Shown here: piece after piece, positions 1-7,030 of the stretch
Layout: each line of letters begins with the position of its first letter
Position numbering within the stretch: the stretch's first letter is position 1
Assembly: GCA_016715405.1 (NCBI GenBank)
Contig: JADKAE010000038.1
Coordinates: forward strand, 1 to 16,599
DNA length: 16,599 nt
DNA from: Saprospiraceae bacterium
GTDB taxonomy: Bacteria > Bacteroidota > Bacteroidia > Chitinophagales > Saprospiraceae
Direction: 5' to 3'
Notes under the pieces: generated by a model
Databases searched by the model: none
The model's input: only the letters and a program-made list of their open reading frames with translations
Told to the model about the DNA's origin: nothing
Translations under genes and position numbers: made by a program

Positions 1-207
1 CCACATATCACCGTTGGCGTCGAAGGCAATGGCAACGGGGTCTTGCACCATCGGCTCGGCGGCGACGAGCTCTACGCGGAAGCCTTTTTCGAGTTTAAAA
101 TCGGCGATAGCCTCTTCAGGGGAGAGAATAGGGGAGGGGCGGGCTATTTCTTCTTTGCAACTTAATGCAAGTAGCAAAACTGCGATACCGGCAACCAGGT
201 ATTTCAT
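1..207 (-). CDS. PVC-type membrane-bound dehydrogenase-like lipoprotein, N-terminal fragment
   Basis: Only the first 69 codons lie in the window; the gene runs off the left edge. The start is ATG at 207. Residues 1-17 form a hydrophobic signal ending in a lipobox (LALSC), so the protein is probably a lipoprotein with the cysteine lipidated. After a short linker, the segment with SPEEAIADFKLEKGFRVEL and AAEPMVQDPVAIAFD is the conserved opening of large beta-propeller proteins annotated as PVC-type heme-binding or membrane-bound dehydrogenase proteins. In those families a propeller is often followed by HEAT-like repeats and a cytochrome c domain; none of these can be seen here. A -7-like box lies 22 nt upstream of the start. 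The family call is fairly firm; substrate and full length are unknown. Confidence 0.7.
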   Translation of the reverse strand, partial: MKYLVAGIAVLLLALSCKEEIARPSPILSPEEAIADFKLEKGFRVELVAAEPMVQDPVAIAFDANGDMW

Positions 208-229
208 ATTCTGGATTTTATGCTTTTTA

Positions 230-237
230 CGAAAGTA
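230..237 (-). promoter_or_regulatory. Candidate -7 box for the lipoprotein gene
   Basis: On the minus strand this reads TACTTTCG, seven of eight positions of the Bacteroidota TAnnTTTG box counting the free ones, and lies 22 nt before the ATG at 207. No well-spaced TTTG -33 box is visible, so this is a moderate call. Confidence 0.4.
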
Positions 238-302
238 ACCAATTCACAAAAAATCACCTTCCGCCTTTGATATTAATCAATGTAGGAAAACCTCGTGTGG
301 GA

Positions 303-310
303 TAATTTTG
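303..310 (+). promoter_or_regulatory. Candidate -7 box for the DUF6544-like gene
   Basis: TAATTTTG matches TAnnTTTG exactly and ends 17 nt before the ATG at 328. It lies downstream of the possible GTG start at 295. If it is used, the transcript begins after 295 and ATG 328 must be the start. The only nearby upstream TTTG (266-269) is too far away for a -33 box. Confidence 0.4.
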
Positions 311-327
311 TAACAAAATCCCGTGTT

Positions 328-1148
328 ATGTTACGCATTATTCTTCTGCTGCTTGCACTGATCATTATCGCCTTGTCGCTGCGCAACTGGTATTTTGAGC
401 AATATTATAAAAAAGATGTGCGCCTCAACTTATCGCGTGTGTCCAAACTTCAGGATGAATTACTTACCGAAAATGATATCCAGCACCTGCCGCCCCCCGT
501 TCAGCAGTACCTGCGATACGCGGGCGTGTTGAATAAACCCCAAGTACACAGCGTAAAAATTGTTTTTGAAGGCCAGATGAGAGGCCGCGATAAGGATTGG
601 TTTCCGTTTGTGTCCGAACAATACAACTTCTTTGATGTGCCTACCCGCTTATTTTTTATGAAAGGGAAAATGTTTGGCATCAACGTGCCGGGCTATCACG
701 CCTACAAAAACGGCGACGCTTCCATGCAGATCAAATTGTTCGGTTGGTTTCCCGTCGTAAATATCAAAGGCGGCGATTTAAACAAAACGGAAACGGTCAC
801 CCTCTTCAATGATATGTGCTTATTGGCGCCTGCTACGCTCATTGACAAAAAATTCAGTGGGAGGTTATTGACAGTTCTGCTGCCAAAGCTATTTACACCA
901 ATAACGGCATTACCATTAGCGCCACTTTGTTTTTTGACGAATTGGGCCGGCTGTCCAATTTTGTATCCGACGACCGCAGCTCTATCGACGATGGGAAAAC
1001 TTACCGGTTTTCAACCCCGGTGCACGAATATAAACCCTTGAACGGCTTTAATGTTATAGCACGCGGCGATGGGGTATGGCATTATCCGGAAGGGGAGTTT
1101 ACGTATGGGCACTTTGTGTTGAAGGATATCGTATATAATCCAAAATAA
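328..1148 (+). pseudogene. DUF6544/DUF6920-like membrane-anchored protein, frameshifted
   Basis: The reading frame from ATG 328 is normal to about 852, where it shifts. The rest of the protein continues in another frame to TAA at 1146-1148. Restoring one A in the A6 run at 847-852 joins the parts into about 273 aa. The N-terminus (MLRIILLLLALIIIALS) is a membrane anchor or signal. Then come conserved-looking blocks: PPVQQYLRYAGV, FEGQMRGRDKDWFPFVSEQY, PTRLFFMKGKMFG, GYHAYKNGDA, FNDMCLLAPATLID, then after the shift a WEVIDS block, FFDELGRLSNFVSDDR and WHYPEGEFTYG. This is the pattern of DUF6544/DUF6920 proteins, whose function is unknown. Without repair, translation runs to 1041 with about 60 foreign residues. 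GTG at 295 is a possible longer start but overlaps the candidate promoter. The break could be true decay or sequencing error. Confidence 0.65.
847..852 (+). other. Frameshift site in A6 homopolymer
   Basis: In frame the codons read ATT GAC AAA AAA TTC. Family-like sequence resumes in the other frame as ATT CAG TGG GAG. Seven A residues instead of six would give a continuous IDKKIQWEVIDS. A one-base deletion in the A-run is the simplest explanation. Confidence 0.75.
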
Positions 1149-1155
1149 TCCAGTT

Positions 1156-1202
1156 GGGCATTTTTTTGAAAAAAAATGCCCCATCGTTCGTCCTTTTTTT
1201 TT
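1156..1202 (+). terminator. Hairpin terminator after the DUF6544-like gene
   Basis: A perfect 12-bp inverted repeat (arms 1156-1167 and 1170-1181, GGGCATTTTTTT and its complement) begins 8 nt after the stop at 1148. About 11 nt after the stem comes a run of T residues (1193-1202). The upper stem is A-T only, so the real loop is probably larger than 2 nt. Position and T-tract fit a Rho-independent terminator for the plus-strand gene. Confidence 0.65.
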
Positions 1203-1214
1203 CGCCGCTCTAAC

Positions 1215-1242
1215 TTGGTGAAAGTTTGATTTTTTTCACCAA
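1215..1242 (+). promoter_or_regulatory. Inverted repeat upstream of the 151-aa gene
   Basis: TTGGTGAAA (1215-1223) and its exact complement TTTCACCAA (1234-1242) flank a 10-nt spacer. The repeat ends 12 nt before the ATG at 1255. A weak -7-like TAACTTGG (1211-1218) overlaps its left arm. It could be an operator or a leader hairpin affecting translation. Confidence 0.35.
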
Positions 1243-1254
1243 AACAACCTCCAA

Positions 1255-1710
1255 ATGGAAACTTCCGACCGCTTGTCGAAAGAGGATGAATTGCGCGCAG
1301 CAAATGCCCTCAAGACGCTCAACCTCGAATTAAATTACCAGGCAGAAACCTTTATCCACGACGACGCGCCGCCCGATGTGGTCAGCCTATGGCTCGACAA
1401 TATCACCCGGTTTGAAGAGGCCAATGCCAACGCGCAATTGGCGCCCCTGTTAAATATTATCGGCAACCCCGAACTGATTCCGGCAGAGGGGCTCGATGAA
1501 GCCGTCAGTGAAGCAGAAATTAACCGGCTATTGCTACTGCTCTTCGAAAACAACATATACGTGAATCGCCCGGAAGGCGTTTCCGCCACGGATTACTACC
1601 GCTTTCTGGTGGAGGAGTTCCTGCAGCTTGAGATTCCCGATATTAAATTGCCGGGTATGTTGCACGTGTTTTGCTATGAGGAATTTTTAGCCGGCGACGA
1701 GGATGATTGA
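1255..1710 (+). CDS. Hypothetical acidic cytoplasmic protein, 151 aa
   Basis: I do not recognise this protein. The frame is complete from ATG 1255 to TGA 1710. There is no signal peptide or membrane segment. It is strongly acidic, ends in GDEDD, and looks mostly helical (for example the leucine-rich SEAEINRLLLLLFENNIYV stretch at about 85-103). A C-terminal block, LPGMLHVFCYEEFLAGDEDD, could be a conserved family signature. The gene stands alone, with a terminator upstream and a repeat-rich gap downstream. Its own promoter probably lies in 1203-1254. Codon use resembles its neighbours and the sequence does not read as a shadow, so I take it as a real gene of unknown function. Confidence 0.7.
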   Translation: METSDRLSKEDELRAANALKTLNLELNYQAETFIHDDAPPDVVSLWLDNITRFEEANANAQLAPLLNIIGNPELIPAEGLDEAVSEAEINRLLLLLFENNIYVNRPEGVSATDYYRFLVEEFLQLEIPDIKLPGMLHVFCYEEFLAGDEDD

Positions 1711-1737
1711 AAACAAGTAAACAATGTCATTAAGTTA

Positions 1738-1854
1738 ACTTTGTCACTTTAAACCAGGCCGCGGCTGAGATCTTTTATTGCCGGTCATTTCCCTGGGCTT
1801 GACGATCGACGCAGAGGGGCAGTCACTGTTTCAGCAAATTTAAAGTGACAAAGT
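1738..1854. mobile_element. MITE-like element with 16-bp terminal inverted repeats
   Basis: ACTTTGTCACTTTAAA (1738-1753) is repeated as its exact complement at 1839-1854, enclosing about 85 bp of more GC-rich DNA. Perfect 16-bp ends around a short non-coding core fit a miniature inverted-repeat element or an internally deleted insertion sequence. A 5-bp TTAAG occurs on both sides (1730-1734 and 1859-1863) but 3-4 nt away from the repeats, so it is not a clean target duplication. Inside, a 24-codon stop-bounded frame (1769-1843, +) reads PVISLGLTIDAEG in its middle, which might be a transposase remnant, but I cannot assign it. An alternative is a paired regulatory site. Confidence 0.4.
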
Positions 1855-1868
1855 AGTATTAAGCTTTT

Positions 1869-1904
1869 CATGTTTACTAAACTTTTGGAAGTTTAGTAAA
1901 CATG
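1869..1904. repeat. Perfect 16-bp hairpin with nested palindromes
   Basis: CATGTTTACTAAACTT (1869-1884) pairs exactly with 1889-1904 across a TTGG loop. Each arm also contains an 11-bp near-palindrome, GTTTA-C/G-TAAAC, so the site is symmetric at two scales. No T-tract follows on either strand, so it is not an ordinary terminator, although it sits 39 nt past the end of the minus-strand Asp-box gene. It looks like a double operator for a dimeric regulator, yet no gene start is next to it. It may be a relic tied to the adjacent MITE-like element. Confidence 0.6.
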
Positions 1905-1943
1905 CACCTCCCTTTGAAGCGTAACAAAAACAAAACGCAGCAG

Positions 1944-4900
1944 TTAGTTGGCCAACCAACCGCTTGTCCAGTGCATGCCCAGCGGACTGGTAGTCAATAT
2001 GCGGTAGCCTTGTCCATCGCCGCTATTGCCGCTGCCGGCTACCTTGTCTTCTTTGAATTCCTGGAAGGTAGCATAAATAATGGCGTTTAGTTTGGCAGCG
2101 GTAAGCGCATCGTTAACGGTTTTCAGCGATTTGCCGGTAAATTCGTCGAATTGGCGTTGTACGTCGGCTAATTCTTTCTCGACGGTGCCGGCGCGGTCTA
2201 CCTGCGATTGCGAGGGACGGCCGGGATAGCCGCTCACCTGGCGGTAGAGGTCCGACAGGCGCTCGTTGACTCGCTCGCCTTCGTCGATGTAAAAATCGCC
2301 TTCAAGAGCTACCAGGTTGTTTTTCAGCTTGGCAGCTTTGGCAGCCAGTTCGTCGATCTGTTTTTTCAGCTTGGTTTTTGCCCCCGTCACGGCCTTGGCT
2401 TTGGTTTCTACATCACCCAAAACGTGGTAGATATAGGCCAGTTGTTCCATTTGGCCGTACAATTTGGTCGTCAATGTGCTTTGGGCCTCGCGGTCGGCTT
2501 CGCTGTATGCCGATTGGGGGTCGTTGATCAGGCTGAAGGTGGTATTGTAGGTGTCTTTGCCTTTGATCAGTTTTACTTCGTATTTGCCGGCAGGCAAATT
2601 GGGGCCGAATAGCGCACCGAAGAGGGCCATGCGGTTGTTAGTGGGCGCGCTTTTGGGCTTTTCAAGCGAGGTTGGCATTTCTACCATGTTGATACCGGCG
2701 CTTTTGCCGGCGGGCAATGTGCGCAGCAATTTGCCGTCTTTCCAAACCTCCACGTACATTTTGCCGAAGGTGTGGCGCTTGCTCATGTAGTACACGATTT
2801 TTGCCGTTTCGTTGGGATTGGGGCCGGTGAAATTGCCGGAACCGCCAAACCAACCGCCTCCGGAGCCGGGGTCGCGCAATACCGTGGGTTTCGTTTCAAA
2901 GAAATGCAGGGCCTGTGCCGCTACCTGATCGTTAATTTGACGAAGCGAAGTGATATCGTCTATGATCGCCACGCCGCGGCCGTGGGTGGCCATGACCAGG
3001 GCATGATCGCGCGGGTGGATTACCATATCGTGTACGGCTACTTTAGGCAGGTTGTTTTCGAAACGAGCCCACTGCTTGCCGCCGTCAGCCGAGATGTATA
3101 GGCCGTATTCCGTACCTGCAAAGAGGAGGCTGGCGTTCACCAGGTCCTGACGCACACAATAGGCATGGCCCAGGATATCTTTGGTAGCCAGGCTTGTCCA
3201 GGTTTTTCCCAGGTCGGTAGTTTTGTATATGTATGTGGCGCGGTCGCCGGTGCGGTGGCCATCAAACGTTACAAAGCAGGTGTTGCGGTCCAGCGGGCTG
3301 GGTTCTACATAGCTCACCCAGGTGTTTTTTGGGAGGCCCGGTACATTGATTACTACGTTAGACCAGGTTTTGCCGCCGTCGGCAGTGATGTGCAGGTTGC
3401 CGTCGTCGGTACCTGCCCAGACGACTTTGCCGTCTTTGGGCGATTCTGCGATAGCATAAATCGTGCAGTGGTTTTCAGCCGTAGAATTGTCGATCGTCAG
3501 ACCTCCGCTTTGGCTTTGTTTCTGTTTTTCGGGGTCGTTGGTGGTAAGGTCGGGCGAGATGCGCGTCCAGGAATCCCCCATATCTTCCGACATAAACAGG
3601 TATTGTGACGCAAAGTACATGCGGTTGGGGTTGCTGGAACTGATATGTATGGGAGTATTCCAGTTGAAGCGGTATTTGTCTTCGCCCTCTTTGGGGAAAG
3701 GCCTGATCTCTTTGGCGCGCCCGGTAGTTTTGCTATAGCGCACGAGATTGCCGCCCTGGTATTCGCTGAAGACAATGTCTTTGTTGGTCGGGTGGCGGAA
3801 AGAGTAAAATCCGTCGCCGCCGAAACTCGACTGCCAGTCGCTGTTGGTAATGCCACCGGCTTTGCGGGAGGGGCATACCAGGAGCCGTTGTCCTGCAAAC
3901 CGCAGTATACATTATAAGGCGTCTCGTTGTCCACGCTTACGTGGTAAAGTTGGCCTACGGGCAGGTTCATCCACATGCGGAAGGAGCGCCCGCGGTCGAG
4001 TGATTCATAGACACCGCCGTCGGTGGCCAGGAGCAAATGTTTGGTATTATTGGGATTGATCCAGATATCGTGAATATCGGAGTGCACCGAGCCGTCGACA
4101 CCCCGGAAGCGCTCGCCGCGGTCTTCGCTGATGATAGCGTTGAGGCCGCATTTCATCACGATGCTGTCGTTTTTGGGGTCCACAACCATATTGGCGAAAT
4201 AGAAGGGACGAACGGTGGTATTAAAATCACTGCTCACCTTCTTCCAGGAAGCGCCCTGGTCGGTTGAGAGGTAAAGACCTTTGAGATCTTTGCTTTTACA
4301 TTCTACCGAGAGGTAAATGACGTTGCCGTTGGAAGGTGCTACCGCTACGGCCATGCGACCCAGCATTTCGTTGGGAAGGCCGTTGTGGATGGTATTCCAG
4401 GTTTTTCCGCCGTCGGTGCTTTTATACAGTCCGCTTTTGCCGGTGAAGCCGGAGTCAAAAAACCAGGGAGAACGCCGGTAGCTCCACATTGCGGCATAGA
4501 TAATATCGGGATTTTGGGGGTCGATGGAGAGGTCGGCGCAACCTGTGTTTTCGTCGATGTAGAGCACTTTTTCCCAGGTTTTTCCGCCGTCGGTGGTTTT
4601 GTATACGCCCCGTTCGGCGTTGGCATTCCAGAGGTGGCCCTGGGCGCCTACGTATAATACGTCGGAATTGGTGGGGTGGATAATGATATCGCTGATGTGG
4701 CCGGTTTCAGCCAGTCCCTTGTGTTCCCAGTTGGTGCCGCCGTTGGAAGTTTTGTAGATGCCATTGCCTTCTGCTACGCTGTTGCGTACCCAGGGTTCGC
4801 CGGTGCCTACCCAAACGACATCCGGTTTTTGCGGGTCGATGGCTATTTTGCCGATAGACTGGGTATGGTCGTCAAAAACAGGGCGAACGGTGGTACCGCC

Positions 4901-5119
4901 GCTCACCGATTTCCATACGCCGCCGCCTGCCGTGCCCACGTATACCGTTTCGGTTTGGTCGGGCACTACGGCCAGTGTAGAGATACGTCCGCTAGTTACC
5001 GCCGGACCGATTTGCCGGGCGCGAAGGGATCCGAAAAGCGAATTGCCCGAAGGCGCCTGCGCGCCGAGGGACAATCCGGAAAGAAGACATAATAATGTGA
5101 TTATACAGGATTTATTCAT
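1944..5119 (-). pseudogene. Secreted VPS10/sortilin-like BNR (Asp-box) repeat protein, frameshifted
   Basis: The N-terminal part is read from ATG 5119 and is coherent to about 3872 (416 codons); its frame then becomes nonsense and stops at 3497. The protein continues in another frame from about 3869 to TAA at 1944. One added base near 3870 gives a protein of about 1058 aa. Residues 1-20 are a signal peptide (MNKSCIITLLCLLSGLSLGA). Asp-box motifs of the S/T-x-D-x-G-x-T/S-W type recur at about 124-131, 175-182, 234-241 and 285-292, with weaker ones later and clear ones in the second part (SEDMGDSW, TADGGKTW, TTDLGKTW, SADGGKQW). This indicates sortilin-like beta-propellers. The C-terminal part has a beta-rich domain (WKDGKLLRTLPAG) and a helical Lys/Ala-rich segment. 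Such proteins are often annotated as glycosyl hydrolases without proof of activity. A repeat hairpin ends 7 nt before the start codon. Confidence 0.75.
3866..3873 (-). other. Frameshift site in the Asp-box gene
   Basis: The plus strand reads GGGAGGGG here. Before it, the minus strand reads LQDNGSWYA in frame. After it, family-like sequence (GGITNSDWQSSFGGDGF) continues in a second frame through SRK. One more C in the minus-strand CCCC run (giving APSR) would restore a single frame. Confidence 0.7.
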
Positions 5120-5126
5120 GGTAATA

Positions 5127-5220
5127 GGTTGATGAGGGTTGATGAGGGTTAATGAGGGTTGATGAAGGTCTATGGGGTCTATAAACTTTCATCAACCTTC
5201 ATCAACCCTCATCAACCCTC
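5127..5220. repeat. Tandem-repeat hairpin, 10-bp unit
   Basis: Four direct copies of a 10-bp unit close to GGTTGATGAG (5127-5166) face about three complementary copies (TTCATCAACC/CTCATCAACC, 5189-5220) across a loop of about 22 nt. The two arrays can pair into a stem of over 30 bp with few mismatches. The element fills the gap between two minus-strand genes: it begins 31 nt after the LolA-like gene's stop and ends 7 nt before the Asp-box gene's ATG. In transcript sense a T6 run (TTTTTT at 5224-5229) precedes it rather than following it, so it is not a standard terminator. It could protect mRNA ends, pause transcription or occlude the next start codon. Confidence 0.8.
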
Positions 5221-5251
5221 AAGAAAAAACTGCCGGGTGATTTCTCCTACC

Positions 5252-5980
5252 TTACTTCGTAGGGAATGCAAAAAGAGAGTCGTCGTAAGCGCCGTTTACT
5301 TCGATCGACTTGATGGTGATTTTTTGTAGCGTTTGGCCGGCTATTTTAGTTTCCAGAAAGTGGGGAAAAATGAGGCCGTTCACCTCTTGATAATCGCTGT
5401 AGTAGGTTTCTGATTCCTGTCCTTTCATGGGGCCGGAGGAAATAGTCGTTTTGACCATGATAGGCACGTATGCTTCGGCGTCGAAGTAGTAGTATTCGAT
5501 ATCGCCGTTTTTCTTGCTCAGTTTTACTTCAAAAGTTTCGGCGCCTTCTACCGTTTTTTTGCCAACCAATTCAGGGGTGTGGCCCTTTTCTTTGTAGTTG
5601 AGGAAAGGGCTTCCGAATTCTGTTTTAGTCATTTGTTCGGCTTCATCGGCAGACATTTTCTGTGCCGTTTCGCCGCCCTGGAAGGGATTAATCGCCCAGG
5701 CAGTGGCGCCGTCGTAGGCTTGCACGATTTGTTTGCCTTGTACGTTTACGTCAACGCGCTGCTTATTGGGCGTTTTTTCAGTTATGGTACCGGGGAATTC
5801 AAATCCACCCATACTCATGACACCTTCCATTTTGGTGCCTTGTACTTCTTTCCACTTTTCGACACCGCCGGTATTGGCAAAGTAGCTATTCAGGATTTCA
5901 TCCAGGGTTTGAGCCTGCATACTAAAAACAGCCGAAGCGGCAATGAACAAAGAAAAAACTTTCTTCATCATAATTGACAT
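5252..5980 (-). CDS. LolA-like outer-membrane lipoprotein-sorting family protein
   Basis: This is a complete 242-aa frame with a signal peptide (MKKVFSLFIAASAVFSMQAQ). The mature part has the layout of periplasmic lipoprotein-sorting-like proteins: an opening helix with DEILNSYFANTGGVEKWKEV, then a long series of beta strands (GFEFPGTITEKTPNKQRVDV, AYDGATAWAINPF, EYYYFDAEAYVPIMV, NGLIFPHFLETKIAGQ). These proteins form an open beta-barrel that holds lipid; whether this one carries lipoproteins is unproven. ATG 5980 fits a TATCTTTC -7 box 22 nt upstream; ATGs at 5971 and 5968 in the same frame are equally possible and would begin the signal at MKKVF. It may be cotranscribed with the Asp-box gene downstream, through the hairpin at 5127-5220. 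Confidence 0.7.
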   Translation of the reverse strand: MSIMMKKVFSLFIAASAVFSMQAQTLDEILNSYFANTGGVEKWKEVQGTKMEGVMSMGGFEFPGTITEKTPNKQRVDVNVQGKQIVQAYDGATAWAINPFQGGETAQKMSADEAEQMTKTEFGSPFLNYKEKGHTPELVGKKTVEGAETFEVKLSKKNGDIEYYYFDAEAYVPIMVKTTISSGPMKGQESETYYSDYQEVNGLIFPHFLETKIAGQTLQKITIKSIEVNGAYDDSLFAFPTK

Positions 5981-6002
5981 GATTTTGGTTGAATGGCTAA
6001 AT

Positions 6003-6050
6003 GAAAGATAATTTTCATATTGACGCCGCTAAGCTATGAAAGGTTCATAG
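6003..6050 (-). promoter_or_regulatory. Promoter -7 box and upstream palindrome for the LolA-like gene
   Basis: On the minus strand TATCTTTC (6010 to 6003) is a one-mismatch TAnnTTTG box, 22 nt before ATG 5980. A 17-bp palindrome, CTATGAA-AGG-TTCATAG (6034-6050), lies 23 nt further upstream, where the -33 region or an activator site would be. It is a good candidate regulator-binding site; the regulator is unknown. Confidence 0.45.
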
Positions 6051-6094
6051 AGTTGGGCACAATCTTTCGATGAAGGGCGGGAAATGATGGATGA

Positions 6095-6154
6095 GTGAAC
6101 AGTGAACAGTGAACTGTGAACAGATCTAAGTGCAGTTCACAGTTCACAGTTCAC
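6095..6154. repeat. Tandem-repeat hairpin, 7-bp unit
   Basis: Four direct copies of GTGAACA/T (6095-6122) face three complementary copies (AGTTCAC, 6134-6154) across a loop of about 11 nt. Three units can pair with only A-A or T-T mismatches at the seventh position. It lies just past the stop of the CBM48 gene (6163, minus strand). As with the repeat at 5127-5220, a T8 run (6155-6162 in minus sense) comes before the stem in the transcript rather than after it. The unit sequence is different but the architecture is the same, which suggests one class of intergenic element. Confidence 0.8.
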
Positions 6155-6162
6155 AAAAAAAA

Positions 6163-6681
6163 TTAGGCTTTTTTGCCTCCGCTTTTGGGTTTGTCGCTTT
6201 TGGCAGGCTTGGTATCAGCCGTTTTTGCCTTCGGCGCTGCGGGTTTGGCGGCGGCCTTTTTTGGGGCTGCTGCTTTAGCTACAGGCGTGGCAGCTTTTGC
6301 CGGCGTCGCTGCCTTAGGGGCTGCCGGTTTTTTTGCGGGTGCTTTGGCAGGTGCGGTAGCTGCTACGAATGGCTCTAATGCTACAATGGCATTGTGTGTG
6401 CCAAACTGAGTGGGCGTGTAACCATCGGCGGCAGGGTCGGTGATCCAGTAGTTTTGATCTACATAATAACGGAATTCGTAGTGGCGGCCTGTCTCGAGTT
6501 CGATACTGGCTTTGTATTCGCTGCCGGCGCGTTTCAGGGTGGCGCCGTTTTCCCAGCTCCAGCCGTTAAAATCTCCCAGTACTTTCACTGTGGTAGCGCC
6601 TTCAAGCGCTTCTTCCGAAAGTGAAAAAGTAACCTTGCAAACAGGTTTGTTTTTAGAATACTCCTTTTTGAGCATGAGCAT
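6163..6681 (-). CDS. CBM48/isoamylase N-terminal domain protein with Lys/Ala/Pro-rich tail
   Basis: Complete 172-aa cytoplasmic protein. Residues 1-104 match the glycogen-binding early-set (CBM48/AMPK-beta-like) domain: KPVCKVTFSL, VKVLGDFNGWSWENGATLKR, GRHYEFRYYVDQNYWITDPA and the ending PTQFGTHNAIV. The aromatic residues in GDFNGWSW and the YYVDQNYWITDP segment are the usual sugar-contact and fold-defining positions. Residues 105-172 are a low-complexity tail of Lys, Ala and Pro (APAKKPAAPKAATPAK and similar), like histone H1 or Bacteroidota nucleoid-protein tails, with no acidic residues before a TADTKPAKSD stretch. No catalytic domain is present, so it probably binds a glucan or regulates. 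The start may be ATG 6681 or 6675. A very good promoter lies upstream. Confidence 0.75.
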   Translation of the reverse strand: MLMLKKEYSKNKPVCKVTFSLSEEALEGATTVKVLGDFNGWSWENGATLKRAGSEYKASIELETGRHYEFRYYVDQNYWITDPAADGYTPTQFGTHNAIVALEPFVAATAPAKAPAKKPAAPKAATPAKAATPVAKAAAPKKAAAKPAAPKAKTADTKPAKSDKPKSGGKKA

Positions 6682-6735
6682 TGAATTGGTTAGTAATAGT
6701 TCGTGTAGTAATTACACTAAGACGCAAATCTACTA

Positions 6736-6767
6736 CAAAGGTACACTATATGCAATTGAGCATCAAA
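6736..6767 (-). promoter_or_regulatory. Bacteroidota-type promoter for the CBM48 gene
   Basis: On the minus strand TTTG (6767 to 6764) is followed after 20 nt by TACCTTTG (6743 to 6736), a full match to TTTG-N19-21-TAnnTTTG. Transcription should begin near 6730, leaving a leader of about 50 nt before ATG 6681. Confidence 0.7.
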
Positions 6768-7029
6768 TGATAAGACACAAGATTTGTTATTCCGCCCAAT
6801 GTGCGGTTCGGGTTGTTAAGCGGTATATCAACATAAAGCGCCTCAATGTTTACAGACAAAAAATAGGATTTGGAATTTTTGTAAAAAAACAAATTTATAT
6901 CTCAATTAAAAAAAAACTCAATCGTTCGTCGAAAAAATCAAAAGCAGTAATTTTTATTAGCAAAACCGAATACTGATTTATCATGCGTGTTCCAAATAAA
7001 ACACCGTGCGCTTGAATCTGCAAGTTGTT
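6768..7029. other. AT-rich intergenic region without recognisable gene
   Basis: This stretch lies between the divergent promoters of the CBM48 gene and the DUF2911 gene. It is much more AT-rich than the rest, with A-runs such as those near 6885-6892 and 6908-6916. I see no tRNA, convincing open frame or strong hairpin. Overlapping reading frames across it have no recognisable protein character. Confidence 0.5.
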
Positions 7030-7030
7030 C

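Noticed and set aside
1769..1843. 24-codon frame in the MITE-like core as a gene.
   Set aside because: Too short, no start codon and ends in the inverted repeat; kept only as a possible remnant.
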